64,000 nt of DNA, from contig WRFN01000004.1 of assembly GCA_009778785.1 (NCBI GenBank), positions 73,276 to 137,275 on the forward strand. The letters are read 5' to 3'. Each line of letters opens with the position of its first letter. Position 1 is the first letter of the stretch. The notes under the pieces are model-generated. The model was given only the letters and a program-made list of their open reading frames with translations, did not search any database and was not told the DNA's origin. A program made the position numbers and the translations under genes. This document shows, piece by piece, positions 1 through 8,950 of this stretch. Origin of the DNA: Betaproteobacteria bacterium. Its GTDB lineage: Bacteria; Pseudomonadota; Gammaproteobacteria; Burkholderiales; Casimicrobiaceae.

Positions 1-124
1 AAAACGCTGTCGGCGTGTAGCGCAACACCGCGATGAAAAAACGCGAGGCGAAACCCAATCGCGTGATCGTCTGACGGGTAGCCGCGCCCAGCCGTTCCAG
101 GAGTCCGAGCAATCCGTTCACCAT
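1..124 (-). CDS. mlaE: MlaE-type phospholipid transport permease, N-terminal part (gene runs off the window)
   Basis: The first 41 codons are present and read MVNGLLGLLERLGAATRQ and on to RLGFASRFF, the usual amphipathic start of the MlaE permease of the Mla ABC system, which moves phospholipids between inner and outer membranes. The ATG lies one base after the mlaF stop codon, so the two genes are in one operon and probably translationally coupled. The membrane segments lie outside the window. The identification rests on this short N-terminus plus the mlaF neighbour. Confidence 0.8.
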   Translation of the reverse strand, partial: MVNGLLGLLERLGAATRQTITRLGFASRFFIAVLRYTPTAF

Positions 125-125
125 C

Positions 126-971
126 TCAAGCCCCCTGCCGCCCCAGAAAATCCTCGGCGAGCGGCGGCGCTTTCATGTGCAGCGGCACCGGCCCGTCGTC
201 TTCACCGTTGACAAATTGTTTGACGAACGGATCGGTCGAAGCGCGAATCGCCGTCGGCGTGCCTTCGGCGATGATGCCGCCCGCCGAAATGAAGTAAATG
301 TAATCGACAATATTGAGCGACTGATAAATGTCGTGCGTGATCACGATGGACGTAATCCCCAACGCATCGTTCAGCCGCCGGATCAAGCGACTCACCACGC
401 CCAGCGAAATCGGATCGAGGCCGGTAAACGGCTCGTCGTACATCATCAGCGACGGGTCGAGCGCAATCGCCCGCGCCAGCGCCACCCGCCGCGCCATTCC
501 ACCGGACAATTCGTTCGTCTCCAGATGCGCCGCCCCGCGCAAACCGACGGCGTTGAGCTTCATCAACACCAGATCGCGGATCAGCGGTTCCGGCAAATCC
601 GTGTGCTCGCGCAGCGGAAACGCCACGTTGTCGAACACCGACATGTCGGTAAACAATGCCCCAAACTGAAACAAAAAGCCCAGTTGCCGCCGCAGCGCGT
701 ACAGCCTCGTCTTGCTCAACTCCGGCACCGACTGCCCGTTCACCACGACTTTTCCGGCGGTCGGTCTCACCTGCCCGGCCAGCAACCGCAGAATCGTCGT
801 CTTGCCGCAGCCCGAGCCGCCCATGATCGCCACCACCTTGCCGCGCGGAATCCGCATCGAGATGCCGGACAGGATCGTCCGTGACGGCGTATAGCCGAAC
901 GTCACGTCGGTCAGCGAGGCCGCATCATCGGAAGCCGGGGGAGAACCGCGGGAAAGCGAAGCGAAAGACAC
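126..971 (-). CDS. mlaF: Mla phospholipid ABC transporter, ATP-binding protein
   Basis: A 281-residue ABC ATPase that should energise the MlaE permease in maintaining outer-membrane lipid asymmetry, on the cytoplasmic face of the inner membrane. Seen: Walker A GGSGCGKT near residue 52, Q-loop, ABC signature LSGGMARR and Walker B LMMYDEP followed by FTGLDPIS. The LSGGMARR signature and the FQFGALFTDM stretch after the Q-loop are typical of MlaF. The first gene of the operon in this window; mlaE follows after one base, and mlaD/B/C would lie to the left of the window. The start at 971 is the first ATG of the open frame. Confidence 0.93.
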   Translation of the reverse strand: MSFASLSRGSPPASDDAASLTDVTFGYTPSRTILSGISMRIPRGKVVAIMGGSGCGKTTILRLLAGQVRPTAGKVVVNGQSVPELSKTRLYALRRQLGFLFQFGALFTDMSVFDNVAFPLREHTDLPEPLIRDLVLMKLNAVGLRGAAHLETNELSGGMARRVALARAIALDPSLMMYDEPFTGLDPISLGVVSRLIRRLNDALGITSIVITHDIYQSLNIVDYIYFISAGGIIAEGTPTAIRASTDPFVKQFVNGEDDGPVPLHMKAPPLAEDFLGRQGA

Positions 972-1101
972 CGGAGGGGTAAGCTTTAAAGGAAAGGCTT
1001 ATTGTAGCCGTCCCTTTCATTCAGGGCAAATCAGGAAAGCGCTAAACAAGCCAACCGTTTGGACTGAGCTATAGGGCAAATAAGGCCGAAGGCTACAATC
1101 C

Positions 1102-1149
1102 GCCGTTTGCCCTTCGACCCTTCGACAAGCTCAGGGTCAGGGCGAGCGG
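1102..1149. repeat. dispersed palindromic repeat, family A (CCTTCGACAAGCTCAGG core)
   Basis: An imperfect inverted repeat between mlaF and the LRR gene containing CCTTCGACAAGCTCAGG, with arms beginning CCGTTTGCCC and ending GGGCGAGCGG. The same core recurs at 22340-22411, 32465-32550 and 43255-43338, always between genes. It behaves like a REP-type extragenic palindrome; no transposase is nearby. Confidence 0.75.
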
Positions 1150-1210
1150 AGGATTAAAGCGTCCTCCCTTCCGCTTACGCAAGTGAAAAATGCAAACACC
1201 ACACCAAAGC

Positions 1211-3034
1211 TTATTCGATTTTAATGAGATTAACCGTGCGTTTCATGCCTTCCACATCATACTCAAACACTGCCTTTGTCGCCGACGTGAACGTCAGTTT
1301 GGCTGTTCCCACTTTGGTTTTACCGACTTTACCGTTGTCGTAAGGCATTGTTCCCCAGCTTGGCCCCGTATAACGATAAACATCCGCCGAAACCGTGTTT
1401 CCAATCAAATCACTCTGGAAGATGTACCACGAGGCTTTACCATTACTGTCGTAGGAGTACCAAGGGACAAAGACAGTATTGGGGTTCGACTGAAAACCGC
1501 GCAGGACGGTCAAGCCCCAATTATCCTCATCCGGTGAATACCATTGTCCGGTGTAAGCGTCCGAAAGCATTGACATATTGTCGATAGGCGCGAGATTAAT
1601 CGTGCGGGCAACATTGTCAACGTTGTAAGAAAACGTCGCCGTCGTTGCCGAAGTAAATGTCAGCGTAGCCGTTCCCACAACATCGAATCGCGCTTTACTG
1701 TTATCGTAGGGCATCATTCCCCAATCCGGCCCCGAATAGCGGCGCACCTCTGCCGTGATTTTATCGTCAGCCCACCAGTTGTCGCCCTGAAAGATGTACC
1801 AAGCGGCCTTACCATTGCTATCGTAAGTAAACCAAGGAACGAAGATATAGCGGGAATTACTGGCGAAGTTCTGAAGAATGGAAAGCCCCCATGCGTCCTC
1901 GTCGTTTTTGCCTTCGCTGTCAGTCTTAATCCATTGGTTGGTGTACACATGAGTGGGAACGGGTATCGGCGCTGCCGTGCAAGCTGCGTACCAAGGCGAA
2001 TGGCCGGTGATAGTGTCCCAAGCTGCGTTGATGGCCGGATCGGCGCTCGAACTTAAGCCGTTGGGGCACAGCATCGCGTTGGGCAGTGATGGAGAGGGAC
2101 ATGTCGGATCCCCGGCGAAGCACCACCACGGTTCGAGCGAACCGGCAGCCGGAGCGGGCGGCGTTCCGGTAAGCTGGTTATTGCTGACATAGAAAAGCCT
2201 CAGGCTTGTCAGTTCAGACAGATCCGGAATGCTGCCGGTAAGTTGGTTATCGCTGACAATGAAGTCCCTAAGATTCTTCGCCCCAGCCAACGAAAGAATG
2301 GGGCCGATAAGTTGGTTATTGCTGACATCAAACTGATGCAACTCCTTCATCCCATCCAGCGGGGGGATGCTGCCGGTGAGCTGATTATTACCGGCTTTGA
2401 ATCCATACAGAACCGTCAGCCCAGCCAGCGAAGGGATGTTTCCGGTAAATTGATTGTTGCTGACATCAAAAAGCCCCAAGCTTGCCAGTTTAGACAGATC
2501 AGGAATGCTGCCAGTAAGACGGTTGTTATTGACTGAAAAACTTTGCAACGCTGCAAGTCCGGTCAAATCAGGGATGTTGCCGGTGAGTTGATTGTTGCTG
2601 ACATCAAATAAATACAGTTCCGTTAATCCAACCAGGTCAGGAATGCTGCCAGTGAGTTGACTCTCGTAGGTAATAGAAAAAACTTGTAGTGCCGTCAGCG
2701 CGTTCAACGTCGATGGCAGAGCGCCAACGAGGCGATTGTCATAGAAGCGAATTTCCGTAACATGCTTCTTCCCCGTGTCGCAGGTCACGCCATACCAATT
2801 GCACTCGGTGCCGGCAGCGCTGAAGTCATCGCCTGTCTTCCAGTTGGCGTTACTACGATACCAATTATCACCGTTGGTGCTGTTGTACAGATCAATCAAC
2901 GCTTGACGCTCGGCGGCAGGAATCGCGGCCAGCGCGTTGATAGCAAAAAAGGAGGAGCAAACGGTGAAAAAAAGAACGCACAAGACGCGAAAAACATCCA
3001 TAGAAAAGGAGTCTCCTTGCTTTTTTGCAAACAT
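1211..3034 (-). CDS. secreted leucine-rich-repeat protein with two tandem C-terminal repeat domains
   Basis: About 607 residues from the ATG at 3034, which follows AGGAAG by 4 nt; an ATG at 3001 after GGAG is an alternative. An open frame extends further upstream to 3130 but without a signal peptide at that end. Seen: a signal peptide ending FAINALA; an N-terminal cap with ALIDLYNSTNGDNW and a Cys pair in ECNWYGVTC; then about nine ~22-residue LRRs of the form LTGSIPDLxxLxxLxxFxVS, the plant-specific-type consensus. After a short Cys-containing linker come two homologous ~115-residue domains (about 366-485 and 494-607) sharing WGL, FVPW, YDSNGKA-WYIFQ, MPYDN and TFTSAT. Probably exported and involved in recognition or adhesion; the exact role is unknown. 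An FNR-type box lies upstream. Confidence 0.8.
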   Translation of the reverse strand: MFAKKQGDSFSMDVFRVLCVLFFTVCSSFFAINALAAIPAAERQALIDLYNSTNGDNWYRSNANWKTGDDFSAAGTECNWYGVTCDTGKKHVTEIRFYDNRLVGALPSTLNALTALQVFSITYESQLTGSIPDLVGLTELYLFDVSNNQLTGNIPDLTGLAALQSFSVNNNRLTGSIPDLSKLASLGLFDVSNNQFTGNIPSLAGLTVLYGFKAGNNQLTGSIPPLDGMKELHQFDVSNNQLIGPILSLAGAKNLRDFIVSDNQLTGSIPDLSELTSLRLFYVSNNQLTGTPPAPAAGSLEPWWCFAGDPTCPSPSLPNAMLCPNGLSSSADPAINAAWDTITGHSPWYAACTAAPIPVPTHVYTNQWIKTDSEGKNDEDAWGLSILQNFASNSRYIFVPWFTYDSNGKAAWYIFQGDNWWADDKITAEVRRYSGPDWGMMPYDNSKARFDVVGTATLTFTSATTATFSYNVDNVARTINLAPIDNMSMLSDAYTGQWYSPDEDNWGLTVLRGFQSNPNTVFVPWYSYDSNGKASWYIFQSDLIGNTVSADVYRYTGPSWGTMPYDNGKVGKTKVGTAKLTFTSATKAVFEYDVEGMKRTVNLIKIE

Positions 3035-3404
3035 ATTACTTCCTTTCATAGGCAATCTTGAGCGCCCCGAAAGACGCTGCACGGCTTTCACGACGATCTT
3101 ATGGGCTGACATAACCCATAGCCGAATCATAGAGAAAATTTATTTTATTTTTTACATTGCATACTAGCCATAACATTGTAGGCGAACAAGTTTATTGAAA
3201 ACTTTCTTTGATTTAGATCAATTTTTAAGGACAACATCCGATTGACGACCTAATGTTAGCAGAGCCAGATGACTTGCCAAAGAGGAATTGCCTATAAATA
3301 TCAGGTAAAACTGAAGTATTGCCGTCGAAAAGCAAAAACACTTTCCCCCTCTCCCACTGTACCCGAAGGAACACGAGAGAGGAGGAAACACTTCATACGT
3401 CTGA
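3035..3404. other. AT-rich intergenic region, promoter side of the LRR gene
   Basis: No gene recognised. It carries the FNR-like box at 3208-3221 and a near-consensus -10, TACAAT, on the minus strand at 3175-3180. It is markedly more AT-rich than its flanks between about 3120 and 3330. cstA ends at the right edge. Confidence 0.5.
3208..3221 (-). promoter_or_regulatory. FNR/Anr-type box upstream of the LRR gene
   Basis: TTGATTTAGATCAA is a perfect match to the TTGAT-N4-ATCAA operator of FNR-family regulators. It is centred about 35 bp upstream of TACAAT (3175-3180, minus strand) and about 180 bp upstream of the LRR start. The other neighbour, cstA, ends here, so the LRR gene is the only plausible target. 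Confidence 0.6.
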
Positions 3405-5462
3405 TCAAGCTTTCTGCGGCTCGAAAACCGCTTCGCTTTCGCGTGCTGTCGGTGTTTTCGACGCCAGCGCCTTGCGAATCGGCGAAATCGCCGCGATCAT
3501 CATGGTGATGACCACCAACATGAACAAGGCCGTCAACGTGGCATTGACGTAATCATTGGTGATGATTTGTTGCATTTGTTCCATGGATTTAGCCGGCGCC
3601 AGCAAGTTGCCTTGATCGGCCGCCGCGGAGAACTTCTTCGCGTGCGCCAGGAAACTGATCGCCACACTGCCATCGAACAGCTTTTGCCAGCCCGCTACCA
3701 GCGTCGTCACCAGCAACCAGCACATCGGAATCAGCGGCACCCAGACATAGCGCTCTTTCTTCATCTTGACCAGTACGCAGACGGCGAGCACCAGTGCAAT
3801 GCCGGCCAGCATCTGGTTGGCGATGCCGAACAACGGCCACAGCGTGTTGATGCCGCCGAGCGGATCGGTAACACCTTGGTAGAGGAAATAGCCCCAGCAC
3901 GCCACCGCGATCACCGTCGCCGCAAAGTTGCTGATCCACGAGGAGGAGCGCCCCCAGCGCGGCGAAACCGTCCCGAAAATATCCTGAATCATGAAGCGGC
4001 AAACGCGCGTTCCGGCGTCCACCGTGGTCAGAATAAACAGCGCTTCGAACAGAATGGCGAAGTGGTACCAGAAAGCCATTACCGCTGGGCCACCTAACAC
4101 CGACGAGAAGATGTGCGCCATCCCGACCGCCAGCGTCGGCGCGCCGCCTGCCCGTCCCAGAATCGTCGCTTCACCAATGTTCTTCGCCGTCTCCTGCAAC
4201 ACATCCGGCGTCACCACGAAGCCCCAGTTGGAAATCGCCTGCGCCGCGTCGGTCACCGTGCTGCCGATCACCGCCGCCGGTGCGTTCATCGCAAAATAAA
4301 TGCCCGGTTCCAGCACACACGCCGCCACCAACGCCATGATGCCGACGAACGACTCCACCAGCATCGCGCCGTAACCGATGGCGCGGATGTGGCTTTCTTT
4401 TTCAACCAGCTTCGGCGTCGTTCCCGACGAGATCAGCGAGTGGAAGCCGGAAACCGCGCCGCAAGCGATGGTGATGAACAGGAACGGGAAAAGGTTGCCG
4501 GAGAACACCGGCCCCGTACCGTCGATGAACTTGGTCACCGCCGGCATTTGCAAATCCGGCGCCGCCACCAAAATACCCAGCGCCAGCGCCACGATGGTGC
4601 CGATCTTGAGGAAAGTGGACAGATAATCACGCGGCGCCAGCAACAACCACACCGGCAACACCGAAGCGACAAAACCGTAGATCATCAGCGCAATCGCCAG
4701 CGTCGTTCCCTTGAGCGTGAAAAACGCGCCGAAGCTGCTTTTCGCCACATCGTCGCCAAAATAAACGCTCAACAGCAAAAGCACGAAGCCGATGATCGAC
4801 GCCTCGGCCACTTTGCCGGGGCGGATGAAGCGCATATAAACGCCCATGAAAAACGCAATCGGCAACGTCATCGCAATCGTGAACGTCCCCCACGGGCTGC
4901 CGATCAGCGCCTTGACCACGACCATCGCCAGCACCGCCAGCAGAATAATCATGATCATGAAAATCCCGATCATCGCGATGATACCCGGCACGTTCCCCAT
5001 CTCGCTGCGAACCATCTCGCCCAGCGAGCGGCCGTCGCGCCGCATCGAAATAAACAGGATCATGAAATCCTGTACTGCGCCGGCAATCACCACCCCGGCC
5101 AGCAGCCACAACGTCCCCGGCAGATAACCCATCTGCGCCGCCAGCACTGGCCCGACCAGCGGCCCCGCCCCGGCAATCGCCGCAAAGTGGTGACCGAACA
5201 AAATGGTTTTGTTGGTCGGCACATAATCGAGACCGTCGTTAAGACGACGCGCCGGCGTCAGCCGCGCATCGTTCAGTTCCATCACCTTGCGGGCGATGAA
5301 CAAGCTGTAGAAACGGTACGCAATCAGATAGACACAAAGGGCTGCGATAATCAGCCAAATAGCGCTGATGGTTTCTCCTCGGTTCAGCGCAATCATCCCC
5401 AAAGACGCGGCGCCCACCACCACAATAATGCCCCAAATCAGCCATTGCTTGAGACTATTCAC
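3405..5462 (-). CDS. cstA: carbon starvation protein A family transporter
   Basis: A 685-residue polytopic membrane protein of the CstA family, which in enterobacteria takes up peptides or pyruvate during carbon starvation. Seen: an N-terminal membrane helix, the conserved FGHHFAAIAGAGPLVGPVLA segment, AQMGYLPGTLW, and about 16 hydrophobic stretches to the C-terminus. Length fits the ~690-residue family. The start is a GTG at 5462 preceded by AGAGGAG at good spacing. It appears monocistronic. A 7-bp hairpin lies in its 5' untranslated region (5489-5508). Substrate is inferred from family only. Confidence 0.92.
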   Translation of the reverse strand: MNSLKQWLIWGIIVVVGAASLGMIALNRGETISAIWLIIAALCVYLIAYRFYSLFIARKVMELNDARLTPARRLNDGLDYVPTNKTILFGHHFAAIAGAGPLVGPVLAAQMGYLPGTLWLLAGVVIAGAVQDFMILFISMRRDGRSLGEMVRSEMGNVPGIIAMIGIFMIMIILLAVLAMVVVKALIGSPWGTFTIAMTLPIAFFMGVYMRFIRPGKVAEASIIGFVLLLLSVYFGDDVAKSSFGAFFTLKGTTLAIALMIYGFVASVLPVWLLLAPRDYLSTFLKIGTIVALALGILVAAPDLQMPAVTKFIDGTGPVFSGNLFPFLFITIACGAVSGFHSLISSGTTPKLVEKESHIRAIGYGAMLVESFVGIMALVAACVLEPGIYFAMNAPAAVIGSTVTDAAQAISNWGFVVTPDVLQETAKNIGEATILGRAGGAPTLAVGMAHIFSSVLGGPAVMAFWYHFAILFEALFILTTVDAGTRVCRFMIQDIFGTVSPRWGRSSSWISNFAATVIAVACWGYFLYQGVTDPLGGINTLWPLFGIANQMLAGIALVLAVCVLVKMKKERYVWVPLIPMCWLLVTTLVAGWQKLFDGSVAISFLAHAKKFSAAADQGNLLAPAKSMEQMQQIITNDYVNATLTALFMLVVITMMIAAISPIRKALASKTPTARESEAVFEPQKA

Positions 5463-5488
5463 GAACTCTCTCCTCTTTGATTGAAATG

Positions 5489-5508
5489 GGCGGCCTCAGT
5501 TGGCCGCC
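5489..5508 (-). promoter_or_regulatory. stable hairpin in the cstA 5' untranslated region
   Basis: GGCGGCC and GGCCGCC form a perfect 7-bp stem with a 6-nt loop, about 26 nt upstream of the cstA start. On the minus strand it is followed by CATTTC, not a T-run, so it is not an intrinsic terminator. A role in mRNA stability or protein binding is only a guess. Confidence 0.45.
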
Positions 5509-5509
5509 G

Positions 5510-5789
5510 CTTCATTTTGACCGCCGATCACGGCTTTTGATTGCTCCGCGTTTCGGTCGGCCCTGTCCCTCTTTTCGCAATGGCGCAGCTTGTGGAAGCG
5601 CCGTTCGCCCCCTGCCGGGTGTGGCAAAGCGTTCGACATGAGCCGCCTTGCGGGCTGCTCAAGCGAGACATTTTGCGCCTAGGGTTTTGTCGGCGTCAAT
5701 ATTTTTTACAAAAGGAATGCGCGAAAAAAGCGACACGCGATGAAAAGAGGCGCTATCTCAAACCAACGGTATGATTGCAACGTATCTGT
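5510..5789. other. gene-free stretch between recA and cstA
   Basis: No convincing gene. Short frames here have no recognisable domain or ribosome-binding site. It probably contains the cstA promoter, but no clear -35/-10 pair could be chosen. Confidence 0.4.
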
Positions 5790-5823
5790 TAAAAAAACCG
5801 CACCTTTCGGTGCGGTTTTTCTT
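5790..5823 (-). terminator. intrinsic terminator of recA
   Basis: AACCGCACC and GGTGCGGTT form a stem around a short TTTC loop, followed on the minus strand by a run of seven T. It starts about 20 nt after the recA stop codon. Confidence 0.9.
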
Positions 5824-5843
5824 TATTTCACCTCAACAGCGCT

Positions 5844-6911
5844 TTACTCTTTCGCACTGTCTTTAGTTGCGCCCTTCTTTCCGGCCGGCGTTTCCGCCGG
5901 AGCCTTGCCTGCTACTGCTTTTCCCGCCCCGGCGGCTACCCGCACTTTGGCTTCGATCTCTTGCGCTACCGCCGGATTGGCTTTCAGATAATCGCGCACG
6001 TTATCCTTACCCTGCCCGATTTTTTCGCCGTTGTAAGCGTACCAAGCGCCGGATTTCTCGACGATTTTGTGTAAAACGCCAAGCTCGATCAATTCGCCCT
6101 CATGCGAGATGCCCTCGCCGTAGAGAATATCGAACAGCGCTTCCCTGAACGGCGGCGCAATTTTATTCTTGACCACTTTGACGCGGGTTTCGTTGCCGAT
6201 CACCTCATCGCCCCTCTTGATCTGCCCGATGCGACGAATGTCCAGACGCACCGAAGCGTAAAACTTCAGCGCGTTGCCGCCCGTCGTCGTTTCTGGATTT
6301 CCGAACATCACACCGATCTTCATCCGAATCTGGTTGATGAAAACCACCAACACATTGGCGCGTTTGATGTTGCCGGTCAGCTTGCGCAACGCCTGACTCA
6401 TCAGCCGCGCCTGCAAGCCCGGCAACTGGTCGCCCATTTCGCCTTCGATTTCAGCCTTCGGCACCAGCGCCGCCACCGAATCGATCACGATGATGTCAAC
6501 GCCGCCCGAGCGCACCAGCATGTCGGCAATTTCCAGCGCTTGTTCGCCGGTATCCGGTTGCGAAATCAGCAATTCGCCGACATTAACGCCGAGCTTGCCC
6601 GCATACACCGGGTCGAGCGCGTTTTCCGCGTCAATGTACGCCGCCGTTCCGCCCAGTTTTTGCGCCTCGGCCACCACTTGCAAGCAAAGCGTCGTTTTGC
6701 CCGACGCTTCCGGCCCATAGACCTCTACCACGCGACCGCGCGGCAGCCCACCGGCGCCAAGCGCGATGTCCAGCCCCAGCGAGCCGGTCGGAATCACCTG
6801 CAAATCGGATTGGATCTGTGACTCGCCCATCTTCATGATCGAGCCTTTGCCGAATTGCTTTTCGATTTGCGCCAGCGCCGCCGCCAGAGCCTTACCTTTT
6901 TCGTCTGCCAT
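5844..6911 (-). CDS. recA: RecA recombinase
   Basis: 355 residues from the ATG at 6911 ([13 protein letters not shown]), the usual RecA start; an upstream in-frame ATG at 6941 would add ten atypical residues. It polymerises on single-stranded DNA, promotes strand exchange and stimulates LexA cleavage. Seen: Walker [10 protein letters not shown], Walker B-type [11 protein letters not shown], loop L1 ([22 protein letters not shown] region) and L2 ([21 protein letters not shown] region). An alanine-rich basic tail ends DSAKE. uraA lies 66 bp upstream on the same strand. No recX follows; an intrinsic terminator does. I found no clear LexA box in the short upstream gap. Confidence 0.98.
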   Translation of the reverse strand: MADEKGKALAAALAQIEKQFGKGSIMKMGESQIQSDLQVIPTGSLGLDIALGAGGLPRGRVVEVYGPEASGKTTLCLQVVAEAQKLGGTAAYIDAENALDPVYAGKLGVNVGELLISQPDTGEQALEIADMLVRSGGVDIIVIDSVAALVPKAEIEGEMGDQLPGLQARLMSQALRKLTGNIKRANVLVVFINQIRMKIGVMFGNPETTTGGNALKFYASVRLDIRRIGQIKRGDEVIGNETRVKVVKNKIAPPFREALFDILYGEGISHEGELIELGVLHKIVEKSGAWYAYNGEKIGQGKDNVRDYLKANPAVAQEIEAKVRVAAGAGKAVAGKAPAETPAGKKGATKDSAKE

Positions 6912-6977
6912 AGTGAAATCCGCCTGTTGATAGGAATACAAGAAATGCTGAAGTTAAAATTATCGCATAAAGCGCGC

Positions 6978-8252
6978 TCAATGGTTCTCGGTCGTTGCCG
7001 ACTCCTCGCCGCGCAACTTTTCGATCCCTTTGAAAATCAAGCTCATCCCAATACCGATCACCGTCGCCAGCGCCATGCCTTTCAACTCCACCGCCCCCAT
7101 ATGCAGCTTGGCGCCGGAAACGCCAACGATCAGCACCACCGAAGTCAAAATGAGATTTTGCGCTTTGCTGTAATCGACTTTGGAATCAACCAACACCCGA
7201 ATTCCCGACGCGCCGATCACGCCGAACAGCAGCAGCGACACCCCGCCCATCACCGGCGCCGGAATCGCCTGAATCACCGCCGCCAGTTTCCCGGCGCACG
7301 ATAGCACAATCGCCAACACCGCCGCGCCGCCGATTACCCGCGTGCTGTACACCTTGGAAATCGCCAACACGCCGATGTTCTCGCCGTAGGTTGTGTTCGG
7401 CGACGAGCCGAAGAAGCCCGACAAGATCGTTGACACCCCGTTGCCGAGCATCGAGCGATGCAATCCGGGGTCACGCATCAAATCCTTGCCGACGATATTG
7501 GCCGTCACGATCAAATGCCCGATGTGTTCGGCGATCACCACCAGCGCCGCCGGCAGAATCGTTAGAATCGCAATCCATTCAAACTTCGGCGTATAAAACG
7601 TCGGCAACGCGAACCAGGGCGCGTTGATGATCGTGGAAGCATCGACCCGCCCCAGAAAAAACGCCAGCGCGTAACCGGCCAGAATGCCGATCAACACCGG
7701 AATGATCGCCAGAAAGCCGCGAAACACCACCGACACCAGTACCGTCACCGCCAACGTGAACAGCGAAATCGCTATCGTTGTCGAATCGGGGCTTTCGCCC
7801 GCCTTTGGCAGCAGCCCCGCCATATCGGCGGCCACCCCCGCCAGTTCCAGCCCAATCACCGCCACAATCGCGCCCATCGCTGCGGGCGGAAACACCACCT
7901 TGATCCAGCCGATCCCCACCTTCGCCACGATCAGCGACACCAGACAAAACACCACCCCCGACGCGATAAACCCGCCCAGCGCCGCCTCGTAACCGTATTG
8001 CGGCAAGATCAACAACACCGGCGACAAAAACGCGAAACTCGACCCCAGATACGCCGGAATCCGCCCCTTGCAAATCACCAGATACAAAAGCGTCCCGATG
8101 CCGTTGAACAACAACACCGTCGCCGGATTGACCTTGAACAAAATCGGCACCAGCACCGTCGCCCCGAACATCGCGAACAAATGCTGACAACTCAGCGGCA
8201 CCATCTGCAAGAGCGGCGGTCGCTCCTCTACCCCTATGATTCGACGTGTCAT
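6978..8252 (-). CDS. uraA: uracil permease (NCS2 family)
   Basis: 424 residues, an inner-membrane nucleobase:proton symporter of the NCS2/UraA family. Seen: an N-terminal QHLFAMFGATVLVPIL segment with the conserved QH, the YLGSSFAFLSP motif, IAEHIGHL (conserved substrate-binding Glu region) and GSSPNTTYGENIG, all diagnostic of UraA-like uracil rather than purine transporters. About 12-14 membrane segments. recA follows after 66 bp; a functional link is not obvious. Confidence 0.92.
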   Translation of the reverse strand: MTRRIIGVEERPPLLQMVPLSCQHLFAMFGATVLVPILFKVNPATVLLFNGIGTLLYLVICKGRIPAYLGSSFAFLSPVLLILPQYGYEAALGGFIASGVVFCLVSLIVAKVGIGWIKVVFPPAAMGAIVAVIGLELAGVAADMAGLLPKAGESPDSTTIAISLFTLAVTVLVSVVFRGFLAIIPVLIGILAGYALAFFLGRVDASTIINAPWFALPTFYTPKFEWIAILTILPAALVVIAEHIGHLIVTANIVGKDLMRDPGLHRSMLGNGVSTILSGFFGSSPNTTYGENIGVLAISKVYSTRVIGGAAVLAIVLSCAGKLAAVIQAIPAPVMGGVSLLLFGVIGASGIRVLVDSKVDYSKAQNLILTSVVLIVGVSGAKLHMGAVELKGMALATVIGIGMSLIFKGIEKLRGEESATTENH

Positions 8253-8673
8253 TTTTCTCGCCCTTCCCTGTTTCGTTGGCAGTTTTCAGTTGCCCGCATT
8301 GTATAGCGGATTCAGGAACCATCGTAAATTGACGGTGAGCTTGGCGAACCCCAACGATTAGGCTCAAGGAAATGGCCGTGATGTTGATTTGCGGCATCGG
8401 CCTTTTGAAAACCGAGAGTCGAGTGATGCATTGATGTAGTCCTCATCCCATTCTTTCAAATGTTCACCCAATGATCGGGCAAACGAATCCTTCCACGAAT
8501 CGATTTCAATCATTTTTCTCTCTGCGCCATAACCTTCTTCTGTACTATCATTCTCCCATTTTTTTGATCGCCTCAAGAGACATGTAAACCCTCGCAAGGC
8601 GCAAAGGTTTCAAGTCGGCGAAGGCTTTGCGCTTCTTCCTCACCCGCCTATTCCCCACCCTGCTTTTTCCTGT
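8253..8673. other. intergenic region with only a doubtful small frame
   Basis: No recognisable gene. A minus-strand frame near 8364-8510 encodes an acidic peptide containing DSWKDSFARSLGEHLKEW after an AGAGAG stretch. It has a weak start and no identified domain, and may be a gene remnant. The rest presumably holds the uraA promoter. Confidence 0.35.
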
Positions 8674-8679
8674 TATACT
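8674..8679 (+). promoter_or_regulatory. -10 element of the tRNA-Val gene
   Basis: TATACT lies 12 bp before the mature 5' end of the tRNA. No good -35 match was found at 16-18 bp spacing. Confidence 0.4.
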
Positions 8680-8690
8680 TATAAGTTATC

Positions 8691-8767
8691 AGGCGGTTAG
8701 CTCAGCTGGTTAGAGCGCCACGTTGACATCGTGGAGGTCGTTGGTTCGATTCCAATACCGCCTACCA
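8691..8767 (+). tRNA. tRNA-Val (anticodon GAC)
   Basis: A full cloverleaf: acceptor AGGCGGT pairs with ACCGCCT, anticodon stem CCACG/CGTGG encloses TTGACAT with anticodon GAC at 8725-8727, the T-loop reads GGTTCGATTCC, and CCA is encoded. It decodes GUC/GUU valine codons. It lies alone upstream of thrS. Confidence 0.95.
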
Positions 8768-8826
8768 GATTTTTCTGTCCATTGGCTGGTGGTTGACTGC
8801 GTTGCAGTGCTTGAAAGGATCAGGTT

Positions 8827-8859
8827 ATGACACCGCGAACGTTTTTGTTGAAAAGATAA
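8827..8859 (+). CDS. possible ten-residue leader peptide upstream of thrS
   Basis: A tiny frame MTPRTFLLKR with two Thr codons (ACA, ACG), preceded by AAAGGATCAGG. It ends about 60 nt before a terminator-like hairpin that sits directly ahead of thrS. This resembles an attenuator arrangement, but two Thr codons in ten is weak evidence and coding is not proven. Confidence 0.3.
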   Translation: MTPRTFLLKR

Positions 8860-8919
8860 CTCTCAACGAGTTCGCGCGCGCCTGTTCCCCGTTTGCCGAT
8901 TTTTCCGGTAATCGAATTT

Positions 8920-8950
8920 AAAAAAGTGCGGCTCGTCCGCGCTTTTTTAT
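8920..8950 (+). terminator. terminator-like hairpin immediately upstream of thrS
   Basis: AAAAAAG-TGCGG pairs with CCGCG-CTTTTTT around a CTCGT loop, giving a classic stem and T-run that ends 17 nt before the thrS start codon. It could terminate the tRNA transcript, or act as an attenuator of thrS. Confidence 0.75.

Noticed and set aside
4113-5480. Long plus-strand open frame (455 codons) across cstA
   Set aside because: Antisense to the well-conserved CstA protein; its translation is rich in Arg, His and Gln with no domain, as expected for a shadow frame.
6912-6977. LexA box upstream of recA
   Set aside because: No CTGT-N8-ACAG pattern in the 66-bp gap; SOS control may act from further upstream or use another motif.
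8364-8510. Small acidic minus-strand frame downstream of the uraA promoter region
   Set aside because: Weak start, no domain and no neighbour context; mentioned only in the intergenic entry as a possible remnant.
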